Notes under the pieces: model-generated
The model's input: the letters and a program-made list of their open reading frames with translations, nothing else
Told to the model about the DNA's origin: nothing
Databases searched by the model: none
Source: Lentzea pudingi
GTDB taxonomy: Bacteria; Actinomycetota; Actinomycetes; Mycobacteriales; Pseudonocardiaceae
Length of the DNA: 64,000 nt
NCBI RefSeq assembly: GCF_014646255.1
Contig: NZ_BMNC01000003.1
Location: forward strand, 434,001-498,000
Direction: 5' to 3'
Position numbers and translations under genes: made by a program
In this document: piece by piece, positions 7,828 through 15,069 of the stretch
Position numbering within the stretch: position 1 is the first letter of the stretch
Layout: each line of letters begins with the position of its first letter

Positions 7828-10800
7828 GTGGGGGAAGTCGGGTTCCGGCTGCTCGGACCTGTGGGGGCCTGGAGTGGGGAACAGGCCGTCCAGCTCGGGC
7901 ACGGCCGAAGACGGTGTGTGCTGGCCGCGTTGCTGGTCGACGCGAACCAGGTGGTGTCGGCGGAGCAACTGCTCGAACGGGCGTGGGGAGACGGCGTGCC
8001 GCGGCAGGGGCGCGACACGTTGTACACGTACCTTTCCCGGTTGCGGCAGGTGTTTCGCGGCCTGGACGTGGCGATCACGCGCCGGTCCGGTGGCTACGTG
8101 CTCGCGGTGGACCCGCAGGCCGTGGACCTGCACCGGTTCCACGGCCTGCTGGCACAGGGGCGGGCTGAGAGCGGTCTCGCGGAACGCCTCGCGCTGTTCG
8201 ACGAGGCGGTGGCGCTGTGGCGCGGCGAGGCGTTCGCCGGGGTGAGCACGCCGTGGCTCGACGACGTGCGCGAGAACCTCGCGAAGGAACGGTTCGGCGT
8301 CGAGCTGGACCGGGTCGACCTGCGGCTGGCCACGGGCCGCCACGGTGAGCTGGTGACCGAGCTGGCCGCGGCGGTGCGGGAGCACCCCTTGGACGAGCGG
8401 CTGACCAGGCAGTTCATGCTGGCGCTGTACCGGTCGGGGCGGCAGGCGGACGCGCTCGCGGCCTACCAGGGGCTGCGCGACCGGCTGGCCGACGCGCTCG
8501 GTGTCGACCCGTTGCCCGAGGTGCAACGACTGCACACCGCGTTGCTGCGGCAGACGCGCGAGGTGGCGCCGCCGGTGGAGGTCCCGCCACCGGTGCAGGT
8601 GCCAGGCGTTGTCCCGCACTTCGTCGGCCGCGCGGAGGCGTTGCGGGAACTCGGCCGTCCGGTGTCGGTGATCGTGGGCACCGCGGGCGTGGGGAAGTCC
8701 GCGCTCGCGGCGCAGTGGGCGTACCTGCACCGCCGCGACTTCCCGGACGGACAGCTGTACGTGGACCTGCGCGGCTGCGACGCCGCCGAGCCGTTGTCCG
8801 CATCCGAGGCGCTGAAAGGGTTTCTGCGCGCGCTGGGGGTGGAGCGGATCCCGCCGGGGGAGGACGAGCGGGCCGCGCTGTACCGCTCGACGCTGGCCGG
8901 GTCGCGGATGGTGGTGGTGCTGGACAACGCGCGGTCGGCCGAGCAGGTGCGGCCGTTGCTGCCGGACCGGCACGGCGGTGTCGTGCTGGTGACGAGCCAG
9001 GACGATCTGGCCGGGCTGGTGGTCCGCACCGGAGCGCATCGGATCACGTTGGGACGCTTCACCGAACCGGAGGCGTTGGAGCTGCTGCGGCAGGTGCTCG
9101 GCGCGGACCGGGTCGACGCGGAGTTCCCGGCGGCGGTCGAGCTGGCCCGGCGGTGCGCGGGACTGCCGCTCGCGTTGCGCGTCGTCGCGCGGCGGTCGTC
9201 CGGGCCAGCGGATCTGTTGGCGGGGCTGAACGATCTGGGTGACCTTGCCGCGTTGGACGTGCCCGGTGACCCGGCCTCGTCGGTGCGGACCGTGTTCTCG
9301 TGGTCCTACCGGGCGTTGCCGCTGCCTGCCGCGCGGCTGTTCCGCCTGCTGGGGTGGCATCCCGGAGCCGAGCACAGCGCCGCGGCCGCCGCCGCGCTGG
9401 CCGGAGCGGACCTGCCCGCCGCGCGGCGGTTGCTGGACGTGCTCAGAGCCGCGCACCTGATCGAGCAGACCGCGCCGGACCGGTTCGTGATGCACGACCT
9501 GCTGCGGCTGTACGCACGGCAGCTCGGCGCGGATCCACAGGCGTTGGGGCGCTTGGCCGATTGGTACCTGCAGACCGCCTGCGCCGCCGCCGAGCTGGTG
9601 AACCCGGCGATGCTGCGCCTGCCACGGCCCGAGGTGCGCACGGCGCTCACCGATCGCGCCGAGGCACTGCGGTGGCTGGAGACCGAGCGCCACAACCTGG
9701 TCGCGCTCGTCCGCACCGCCGGTGGCCCGGTGGCGTGGCGGCTGGCGGACGCGCTCCGGGGCTACTTCTGGTTGCGCAAGCACCACGACGACTGGCTCGA
9801 CACCGCGTACGAGGGACTACGGGCGTCCGTTGTGGACGGTGACCTTCGCGCGCAGGCCGCGATGCATCACGGCATCGCCACCGCGCGGCTCAGCCTGAGC
9901 CACCACCTGCTCGCGGAGAAGCACTTCGAACTCGCCAGGACGCTCAGCGAACAGGTCGGCTGGGACGAGGCGCAGGCGGCCGCGCTGGGCAACCTCGGCG
10001 TCGTCCACCGCCACCGCGGCCGGCTGCGCGCCGCCGCCGGGTGCCACGCGCGGGCGCTGGCCGTGGCCAGGTCGGTCGGCGAGGAGGTCGGGGAGGCCGA
10101 GGTGCTGGGCGACCTCGGCACCGTCTTCTACGAGATGGGCCACCTCCGCCTCGCCGAACGGTACTGCCGGCGCGCACTTGCCGTTCACCGCGCGCACGCC
10201 TCACGGATCGGTGAGTTCACAGGTCTCAGCCTGCTCGGCAGGATCTGCTTCGAACTGGGCGCGATCTCCCGTTCCGTCGCGTTCTTCACCACCGCACTTC
10301 GGCTGGACCTCGGGGCGCGCGGCCTGGAGGCGACGACGCTCGCCCACCTCGCACTGGCCGAGTGCGCACAGGGCGAACACGACCGGGCCGCCGAGCACGC
10401 GGAGGAGGCCCTCGTGCTGGCCCGCGACACCGGCACTCGCGGCGCCGAGCTCGCCGCCCACAACGCGCTCGGTCTCGTCGACCGCAGGTGGAGCCGCTGT
10501 GCCCAGGCCGCCGAACGCCACCGCCACGCACTCGACCTCGCCCGTGCCGACGGTCACCGGCGCGGGGAGGTGGAGTCCCTGATCGAACTGAGCGTCGCGG
10601 TGGAGGCACTCGGCTCCCCCGACCCCGCCCCGGCCTCGCTGGCCGTCTCACTGGCGGCGGAGTCCGGCTACCGGGTGCTCCATGGCCGCGCTCTCACGGC
10701 CCTGGCTCGCGCCTGGTCCGCGTGCGGTGCCGTCGACGCGGCGGTGGCCAGGTGCAAGGAGGCCATGGGAATCCACCTCGGCACCGGCCACCGCCTCGGT

Positions 10801-10845
10801 CACGACGCCACCGCGACCCTGCTGGCCGAGCTCACCCGCAGCTGA
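7828..10845 (+). CDS. AfsR/SARP-family regulator: BTAD, NB-ARC NTPase, TPR
   Basis: A 1005-residue transcriptional regulator. The N-terminus (about 1-95) is an OmpR-like winged helix (FRLLGPVGAW ... RTYLSRLRQVF-type layout), followed by a bacterial transcriptional activator domain to about residue 250. An NB-ARC/STAND ATPase domain follows, with the P-loop GTAGVGKSALAAQW near residue 285, VVVLDNARSAEQV (Walker B) near 370 and GLPLAL near 450. The last third is TPR-like repeats with the typical A-x-x-L-G-N-L-G pattern. Family members such as AfsR activate secondary-metabolism or other genes when ATP or a ligand switches the STAND domain. I chose GTG 7828 because FRLLGPVG lies close to it and the frame further upstream overlaps the PepSY promoter. 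It is divergent from the PepSY gene; its targets are unknown. Confidence 0.88.
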   Translation: MGEVGFRLLGPVGAWSGEQAVQLGHGRRRCVLAALLVDANQVVSAEQLLERAWGDGVPRQGRDTLYTYLSRLRQVFRGLDVAITRRSGGYVLAVDPQAVDLHRFHGLLAQGRAESGLAERLALFDEAVALWRGEAFAGVSTPWLDDVRENLAKERFGVELDRVDLRLATGRHGELVTELAAAVREHPLDERLTRQFMLALYRSGRQADALAAYQGLRDRLADALGVDPLPEVQRLHTALLRQTREVAPPVEVPPPVQVPGVVPHFVGRAEALRELGRPVSVIVGTAGVGKSALAAQWAYLHRRDFPDGQLYVDLRGCDAAEPLSASEALKGFLRALGVERIPPGEDERAALYRSTLAGSRMVVVLDNARSAEQVRPLLPDRHGGVVLVTSQDDLAGLVVRTGAHRITLGRFTEPEALELLRQVLGADRVDAEFPAAVELARRCAGLPLALRVVARRSSGPADLLAGLNDLGDLAALDVPGDPASSVRTVFSWSYRALPLPAARLFRLLGWHPGAEHSAAAAAALAGADLPAARRLLDVLRAAHLIEQTAPDRFVMHDLLRLYARQLGADPQALGRLADWYLQTACAAAELVNPAMLRLPRPEVRTALTDRAEALRWLETERHNLVALVRTAGGPVAWRLADALRGYFWLRKHHDDWLDTAYEGLRASVVDGDLRAQAAMHHGIATARLSLSHHLLAEKHFELARTLSEQVGWDEAQAAALGNLGVVHRHRGRLRAAAGCHARALAVARSVGEEVGEAEVLGDLGTVFYEMGHLRLAERYCRRALAVHRAHASRIGEFTGLSLLGRICFELGAISRSVAFFTTALRLDLGARGLEATTLAHLALAECAQGEHDRAAEHAEEALVLARDTGTRGAELAAHNALGLVDRRWSRCAQAAERHRHALDLARADGHRRGEVESLIELSVAVEALGSPDPAPASLAVSLAAESGYRVLHGRALTALARAWSACGAVDAAVARCKEAMGIHLGTGHRLGHDATATLLAELTRS

Positions 10846-10869
10846 TCACGTGCGGCGTCGTGGCCGGCG

Positions 10870-11319
10870 TCAGCACGGCTGCAGGCTGCCCCGCGTCGCG
10901 CCGCTGGGGTTGAGGTCCAGCAACGAGTCGCTGACCCAGCCCTGCACACCGGTCGTGGTGTTCCGCAGGTACGTCCACGTGGTGTACGTGATGCCGTTCC
11001 TGGTGACCGAGTCACCCACGGCGTAGCAGTGGTAGTCCACGTTGTGGGTGAGCTGGCCCTGACCGTCGGACGTGCACGAGGTGTGCGGGCCGCGGCGGAT
11101 GTTGACGTTGCTGCCGTCGAAGAGCCGGCCGGTCCGCGAGTCCTTGTTGGAGTGCGCGTGGCCGGTGCACGCCAGGATGCCGACACCGGACTGGTTGGTG
11201 TCCGCGGCGCCCGTGGCGATGGGCAGCGGCTTCTCGTCCGCGGCACTCGCCGTGCCTGCCAACGCGAGTGACGTCGAGGCTGCGAACAGCACGGCCGCGA
11301 CTACTGAAGTGATCTTCAC
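10870..11319 (-). CDS. Small secreted protein, probably SH3-like
   Basis: A 149-residue protein with a Sec signal peptide (residues about 1-26, cleavage after TASA). The mature part has four cysteines (ACTGHAHSN, HTSCTSD, YHCYAVGD, LQPC), enough for two disulfides, and an SH3-like core: a central stretch with GSNVNIRRGPHTSC, then YTTWTYLRN and GVQGWVSDSLL, as in bacterial SH3 domains. The start is GTG 11319 with GAGGGGG upstream. It faces the AfsR-type gene tail to tail with 24 bases between. The function is unknown; secreted SH3-like proteins often bind cell wall. Confidence 0.75.
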   Translation of the reverse strand: MKITSVVAAVLFAASTSLALAGTASAADEKPLPIATGAADTNQSGVGILACTGHAHSNKDSRTGRLFDGSNVNIRRGPHTSCTSDGQGQLTHNVDYHCYAVGDSVTRNGITYTTWTYLRNTTTGVQGWVSDSLLDLNPSGATRGSLQPC

Positions 11320-11447
11320 TTTCGTCCCCCCTCAGGGTCGAATTCGCTTGCGCCGCCCCAGTCTGCGTCGTCGACCTTGCCCAAAACCTTGCGCAAAACC
11401 TTGAGCGCTCGCCACGACGGCCCGCGGTCAAGCGCGTCCTCGCGCCG

Positions 11448-11453
11448 TAGGCT
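11448..11453 (+). promoter_or_regulatory. -10 box TAGGCT, leaderless MerR transcript
   Basis: TAGGCT ends 6 bases before GTG 11460, the spacing seen for leaderless actinobacterial messages. This favours GTG 11460 over the internal ATG 11487. A convincing -35 was not seen. Confidence 0.45.
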
Positions 11454-11459
11454 GGATTC

Positions 11460-11855
11460 GTGACCACAAGTTCCGGCGCCCACACGATGAAGATCGGCGA
11501 ACTGGCACGGCTGACCGGCGTCAGCGCGCGTTCGCTGCGGTACTACGAGCAGCAGGGGCTGCTGCACAGCACGCGGTCGGCCGGCGGGCAACGTCACTAC
11601 GCGGCCACCGAGGTCGCGCGGGTCGAGATCATCCGGCGGTTGCTCGACGCCGCGTTGAGCAGCAAGGTGATCGCCCGGCTGCTTCCCTGCGTCGACAGTG
11701 ACGACACCGAGGTCGCGGAGGACGCTTTCGCCACCATGCTCGGGGAACGCGATCGGCTGACCGCCGACATCGGCCGGCTCGTCGAGGCGAGGTCCGTCCT
11801 CGACGAGCTGATCGACATCAACACGCGGTACCGGCAGCAGGCCGGCGCCGCCTGA
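11460..11855 (+). CDS. MerR-family regulator
   Basis: A 131-residue one-component regulator. The MerR helix-turn-helix and wing are clear: MKIGELARLTGVSARSLRYY, then GLLHSTRSAGGQRHYA. A dimerising helix follows (RLTADIGRLVEARSVLDELI). It has no obvious metal-binding cysteine cluster; the single Cys in LLPCVDSDD could be a redox or electrophile sensor. It runs tail to tail into the oxidoreductase gene, with 7 bases between the stops. Related MerR proteins control neighbouring alcohol/quinone oxidoreductases, so the oxidoreductase is the likely target, which is inference. GTG 11460 is supported by the -10 box; ATG 11487 is the alternative. Confidence 0.88.
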   Translation: MTTSSGAHTMKIGELARLTGVSARSLRYYEQQGLLHSTRSAGGQRHYAATEVARVEIIRRLLDAALSSKVIARLLPCVDSDDTEVAEDAFATMLGERDRLTADIGRLVEARSVLDELIDINTRYRQQAGAA

Positions 11856-11862
11856 GCGCGGG

Positions 11863-12789
11863 TCAGAGGCTCAGGTCGAGGACGAGCTTGCCGGGGGCGT
11901 GACCTGATTCGACGAGAGCCAGTGCCTCGTCGGCCCGTGCGAGCGGGTAGGTCCGCGTGATGTGCGGATCCAGGCGACCGGTGGTCATCAGCTCGGCCAC
12001 GCGTTCGAGGTTCGCCCGGTCGACGCGGCGGAGCACCATCTCGCCGCCCAGTTCGGTCACGGCCGGGTCCCCGACGGAGATGACCGCGCCCTGCTTCGCC
12101 GCCAGCGTGGCGACAGTGCGCAGGGACTCTCCGCCCACGTTGTCGACCACCGCCGCGAAGCCGTCTGGTGCGAGCGCTCGGAGCCGGCGGGCCAGATCGC
12201 CTTCGGTGTAGTCGACGAAGGTCGCGCCGGTCGCCGTCACGAGGTCCCGCTTGGCCGGGCCGGCGGTGCCGGTGACGACCAGTCCCCGGTCTCGCGCGAG
12301 CTGGGCCAGTGCGCTGCCCACGCCGCCGCCGATGCCGTTGACCAGCAGCGACGCGCCGGAGGGCAGGTCGAGTTGGTCGAGCACGTCCAGCGCGGTCGTG
12401 CCGGCGACGGGGATGGTCGCCGCCCAGGTCTCCGGCAGCGCGTCCGGGATGCGCGCCGTGGACTCGCCGAGCAGCAGCGTGGTCTCCGCGTACGTGCCCG
12501 CACCGGTCAGCGCGAACCCGGTGACCCGGTCGCCGACGCTCAGCCCGGTCACCTCGTCGCCGACCGACAGCACCGTGCCGGCCGCCTCCATCCCGAGGAC
12601 CTGGGGGAAGGGCAGGTGGCCGTTCAGGGCGGTGCCGTGGCCGGACCGCAGCTTGTGGTCGAGCGGGTTGACCCCGGCCGCCGCGACTCGGACGAGGACC
12701 TCCGTGGGGCCGGGCGCCGGGTCCGGCCGCTCGAAGAACTCCTGCACGTCGGCGCCGCCGAATTCCTTGTACCCCAACGCTTTGCCCAT
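11863..12789 (-). CDS. NADP-dependent quinone-oxidoreductase-like MDR enzyme
   Basis: A 308-residue medium-chain dehydrogenase/reductase of the zinc-free quinone-reductase branch. The GroES-like part includes VLVRVAAAGVNPLDHKLRSG and PFPQVLGMEAAGTVLSVG. The Rossmann part carries LLVNGIGGGVGSALAQLAR, the nucleotide-binding AxGGVG-type motif, near residue 150. The catalytic-zinc cysteines of alcohol dehydrogenases are absent. It would reduce quinones or enones with NAD(P)H, probably in detoxification. Start ATG 12789. A perfect palindrome TTGACAC-AG-GTGTCAA at 12838-12853 lies 48 bases upstream and may be the operator of the MerR protein encoded convergently or of the divergent TetR protein. 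Confidence 0.88.
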   Translation of the reverse strand: MGKALGYKEFGGADVQEFFERPDPAPGPTEVLVRVAAAGVNPLDHKLRSGHGTALNGHLPFPQVLGMEAAGTVLSVGDEVTGLSVGDRVTGFALTGAGTYAETTLLLGESTARIPDALPETWAATIPVAGTTALDVLDQLDLPSGASLLVNGIGGGVGSALAQLARDRGLVVTGTAGPAKRDLVTATGATFVDYTEGDLARRLRALAPDGFAAVVDNVGGESLRTVATLAAKQGAVISVGDPAVTELGGEMVLRRVDRANLERVAELMTTGRLDPHITRTYPLARADEALALVESGHAPGKLVLDLSL

Positions 12790-12837
12790 GGTGTCCTGCT
12801 CCTTCGCCGTCTGTTCGGGACAACTCGAAGCTATTCG

Positions 12838-12853
12838 TTGACACAGGTGTCAA
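12838..12853. promoter_or_regulatory. Operator-like palindrome TTGACAC-AG-GTGTCAA
   Basis: Perfect 7-base arms around AG between the oxidoreductase start and the TetR gene. Read on the minus strand it begins with TTGACA, a -35-like box towards the oxidoreductase, so a regulator bound here would act on that promoter. No good -10 was found at standard spacing, which suits a MerR-type promoter with an overlong spacer but does not prove it. Confidence 0.55.
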
Positions 12854-12894
12854 CTTCCACCCGATGTGACCCAGGCAACGCGGAGGATATTTAG

Positions 12895-12936
12895 GAACGG
12901 CCGTTCTTGACTGATCGTTCCTGAAAACGCTAGGGT
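12895..12936 (+). promoter_or_regulatory. TetR promoter TTGACT-N18-TAGGGT with operator GAACGGCCGTTC
   Basis: A perfect 12-base palindrome GAACGGCCGTTC (12895-12906) abuts TTGACT (12907-12912). TAGGGT (12931-12936) follows after 18 bases, and the ATG at 12943 is 6 bases further on, so the transcript is probably leaderless. CGTTCCT (12916-12922) inside the spacer mirrors AGGAACG at 12893-12899. This arrangement suits autorepression by the TetR protein. Confidence 0.6.
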
Positions 12937-12942
12937 CGTGAC

Positions 12943-13401
12943 ATGGGACGACGACGGTCTTTCGACGAGGACGAGGTCGTGGAGGCGGCCGCGAAGCTGT
13001 TCGCCCGCCGCACCTACGACGGTGTCTCGATCGACGACCTGGTGAAGTGGGTCGGCGTGCACCGCAACAGCCTCTACGGCGTGTTCGGCAGCAAACGCGG
13101 CTTGTACCTGGCGGCGTTGCGCCGGCACGTCGACCGGGAAGTGCGACCGCGCCTGGCTCTAGCGGCGCGGCCGGATGCCGTCCTGACGTGGGACCTGCTG
13201 CTGCTCGCCGCCGTGGATCGCGCGCCGGAGGACTCGGAGGTGGCCGGGCTGGTGTCGTCGGTCTTCGCCGAGCTGGACGCGGCCACGGGTGATCCGGGAG
13301 TCACGGAGGCGCTGCTGGGCCGGTGGCTGCGCGGACGGCCTTCCGTCGACGTCCCGACCGAGGACGACGCGCTGGAAACGGCGCCTGGTGAGGAGATCTG
13401 A
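12943..13401 (+). CDS. TetR-family regulator
   Basis: A 152-residue TetR-type repressor. The N-terminal HTH is clear: FDEDEVVEAAAKLFARRTYD, then VSIDDLVKWVGVHRNSLYGVFGSKRGLYLAAL. The ligand-binding part is short (about 100 residues against about 140 usual), with an acidic tail. It starts 6 bases after a -10 box and has a palindromic operator at its -35, suggesting autoregulation. It is divergent from the oxidoreductase and one base upstream of the small gene at 13403, with which it must be co-transcribed. Confidence 0.88.
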   Translation: MGRRRSFDEDEVVEAAAKLFARRTYDGVSIDDLVKWVGVHRNSLYGVFGSKRGLYLAALRRHVDREVRPRLALAARPDAVLTWDLLLLAAVDRAPEDSEVAGLVSSVFAELDAATGDPGVTEALLGRWLRGRPSVDVPTEDDALETAPGEEI

Positions 13402-13402
13402 C

Positions 13403-13756
13403 ATGGCAGTGGTGAGTGTGCAGGGCCAGGACCTGGTCGTGGAGATGGAGGGCCTGGACAAGCTGTGGGCCTTGAAGAGCAGGTTGACCATTCCTCTGGC
13501 GAACGTGCGCGGAGCCACCGTGGATCCGGGGATCCTGGGAGAGCCGAAGGGGGTCCGGGCGCCGGGCACGCACCTGCCGAAGGTGATCACCGCGGGCACG
13601 TTCCACCACGAGGGCGAGAAGGTCTTCTGGGCGGTACGGGACGCGCAGAAGGCCGTCGTCGTGGAGCTGGCCGACGAGACCTACACCCGGCTGGTGGTCG
13701 AGGTGGACGACCCGCGCGCCGTGGTGGCCATGGTCGAGAAGGCGACGAGGCGGTGA
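13403..13756 (+). CDS. Conserved hypothetical protein, 117 residues
   Basis: A small beta-rich protein with no signal peptide, membrane helix or catalytic motif. Visible landmarks are LDKLWALKSRLTIPLANVRG, an APGTHLPKVITAGTF segment, and VVVELADETYTRLVVEVDDP. The pattern of short strands ending in a helix could fit a bacterial PH-like fold, which is a guess. AGGAG sits 8 bases before ATG 13403 and the gene begins one base after the TetR stop, so it belongs to the TetR transcript. Function unknown. Confidence 0.75.
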   Translation: MAVVSVQGQDLVVEMEGLDKLWALKSRLTIPLANVRGATVDPGILGEPKGVRAPGTHLPKVITAGTFHHEGEKVFWAVRDAQKAVVVELADETYTRLVVEVDDPRAVVAMVEKATRR

Positions 13757-13777
13757 TCGTCCAGTGGTGACGAACGC

Positions 13778-14872
13778 TCAGCGGAGCTGGTCGTCGGTGT
13801 AGTACCCGGACTCGACGAGGACCTTGTGGTAGTTGGACTTGTCGACGCCGACGGGGTTCAGCAGGAAGGCCGGGACGATCTTGACGCCGTTCTCGTAGTC
13901 GTTGAGGTTGTTGAGCTGCGGCGGTGTCCGGCCCTTCAGCACGGCCTCGGCCATCGACGCCGTGGCCCTCGCCAGTTCGCGGGTGTCCTTGTAGATCGTC
14001 GAGTACTGCTCGCCCGCGATGATGGACCTCACGGAGTCGAGTTCGGCGTCCTGACCCGTCACGATCGGGAAGGCGGGCCCGTAGCCGTTGTTCTTCAGCG
14101 CGGTGAGGATTCCGAGGGAAATGCCGTCGTAGGGCGAAAGCACGCCGTTCACCTTGTTGCGGCGGTACGCCGTCGTGAGGATCTCCTCCATGCGCTTGCG
14201 GGCGGTCTCGCCGTCCCACCGCAGGGTCGTCACGGCCTGGAACTCCGTCTGACCGCTGCGCACCACCAGCTTCTTCTGCTCGATGTAGGGCTTGAGCACG
14301 GACATGGCGCCGTTGAAGAAGAACACCGAGTTGTTGTCGTCCGCCGATCCCGCGAACAGCTCGACGTTGAACGGACCGGGCGCGGGACCCGGACCGCCGT
14401 CGGCGTTGCGCAGCTCCAGTCCGGTCAGCAGTGACTCGGCCTGGTAGACGCCCACCCGGAAGTTCTCGAACGTCGCGTAGTAGTCGACGTTCGGGCTGCC
14501 GCGCAGGAGCCGGTCGTAGGCGATCACCGGGATCCCGGCCTCCGCGGCCATCGCCAGCGGCTGGGTGAGGGCGGAGCCGTCCACCGAGGCGATGATCAGG
14601 AGCTTCGCGCCGGCGGCGATCTGGGCCAGGACCTGCTTGACCTGGTTCGGCACGTCGTTCTCGGCGTACCGCAGGTCGACCCGGTGCCCGCGAGACTCGA
14701 GGTCGCGCTTGATGTTCTCGCCGTCGCTGGTCCAGCGCTGCGACTTCGTCGTCGGCATGGTGACGCCCACGAGCGCGCTCTCGAGCGGCTTGCCCTGCTG
14801 CCCCGCGGCGGGCGCACCGCACGCGGTCGCCAGCAGCACGATCACAGGCAGCACGAACTTCGACGATCGCAT
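13778..14872 (-). CDS. Sugar-binding lipoprotein of an ABC transporter (orphan)
   Basis: A 364-residue periplasmic-binding-protein-like domain of the ribose/xylose (Peripla_BP_4, ChvE/XylF) class. The signal peptide ends in the lipobox LLATAC (Cys about 18), so it would be anchored outside the membrane. Family features include VGVTMPTTKSQRW, ASVDGSALTQPLAMAAEAGIPV, IAYDRL, the hinge segment with NVELFAGSADDNN, and GVLSPYDGISLGIL. It would bind a monosaccharide and hand it to a permease, but no permease or ATPase gene is adjacent, so it is an orphan that must use components elsewhere or serve sensing. A LacI-type operator-like sequence lies at 14966-14981. It is convergent with the hypothetical gene at 13403. 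Confidence 0.88.
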   Translation of the reverse strand: MRSSKFVLPVIVLLATACGAPAAGQQGKPLESALVGVTMPTTKSQRWTSDGENIKRDLESRGHRVDLRYAENDVPNQVKQVLAQIAAGAKLLIIASVDGSALTQPLAMAAEAGIPVIAYDRLLRGSPNVDYYATFENFRVGVYQAESLLTGLELRNADGGPGPAPGPFNVELFAGSADDNNSVFFFNGAMSVLKPYIEQKKLVVRSGQTEFQAVTTLRWDGETARKRMEEILTTAYRRNKVNGVLSPYDGISLGILTALKNNGYGPAFPIVTGQDAELDSVRSIIAGEQYSTIYKDTRELARATASMAEAVLKGRTPPQLNNLNDYENGVKIVPAFLLNPVGVDKSNYHKVLVESGYYTDDQLR

Positions 14873-14965
14873 CCCGGCTCCTCGCGCGGACCAACATCAT
14901 TGACGGTCGCCGCGGTGACGAGGCAGGCCGAAGGCACACTCAGCGTGTGACCTGCGCCACAAGCG

Positions 14966-14981
14966 GATGTGCACGTTAACA
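14966..14981. promoter_or_regulatory. LacI-type operator-like sequence
   Basis: GATGTGCACGTTAACA contains TGTGCA-CG-TTAACA, an imperfect dyad centred on CG, the layout of LacI-family sites that often control sugar-transport genes. It is about 94 bases upstream of the sugar-binding lipoprotein start. No LacI-family gene is in the window. Confidence 0.35.
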
Positions 14982-15069
14982 ACTGGCGGTGGAGGGATCA
15001 AGCGGGAGTCGTGCGGGGCATCGAGAACACGAATGGCCCGGGAGGACAGGGCCCTCGTTCGACGGCTGG

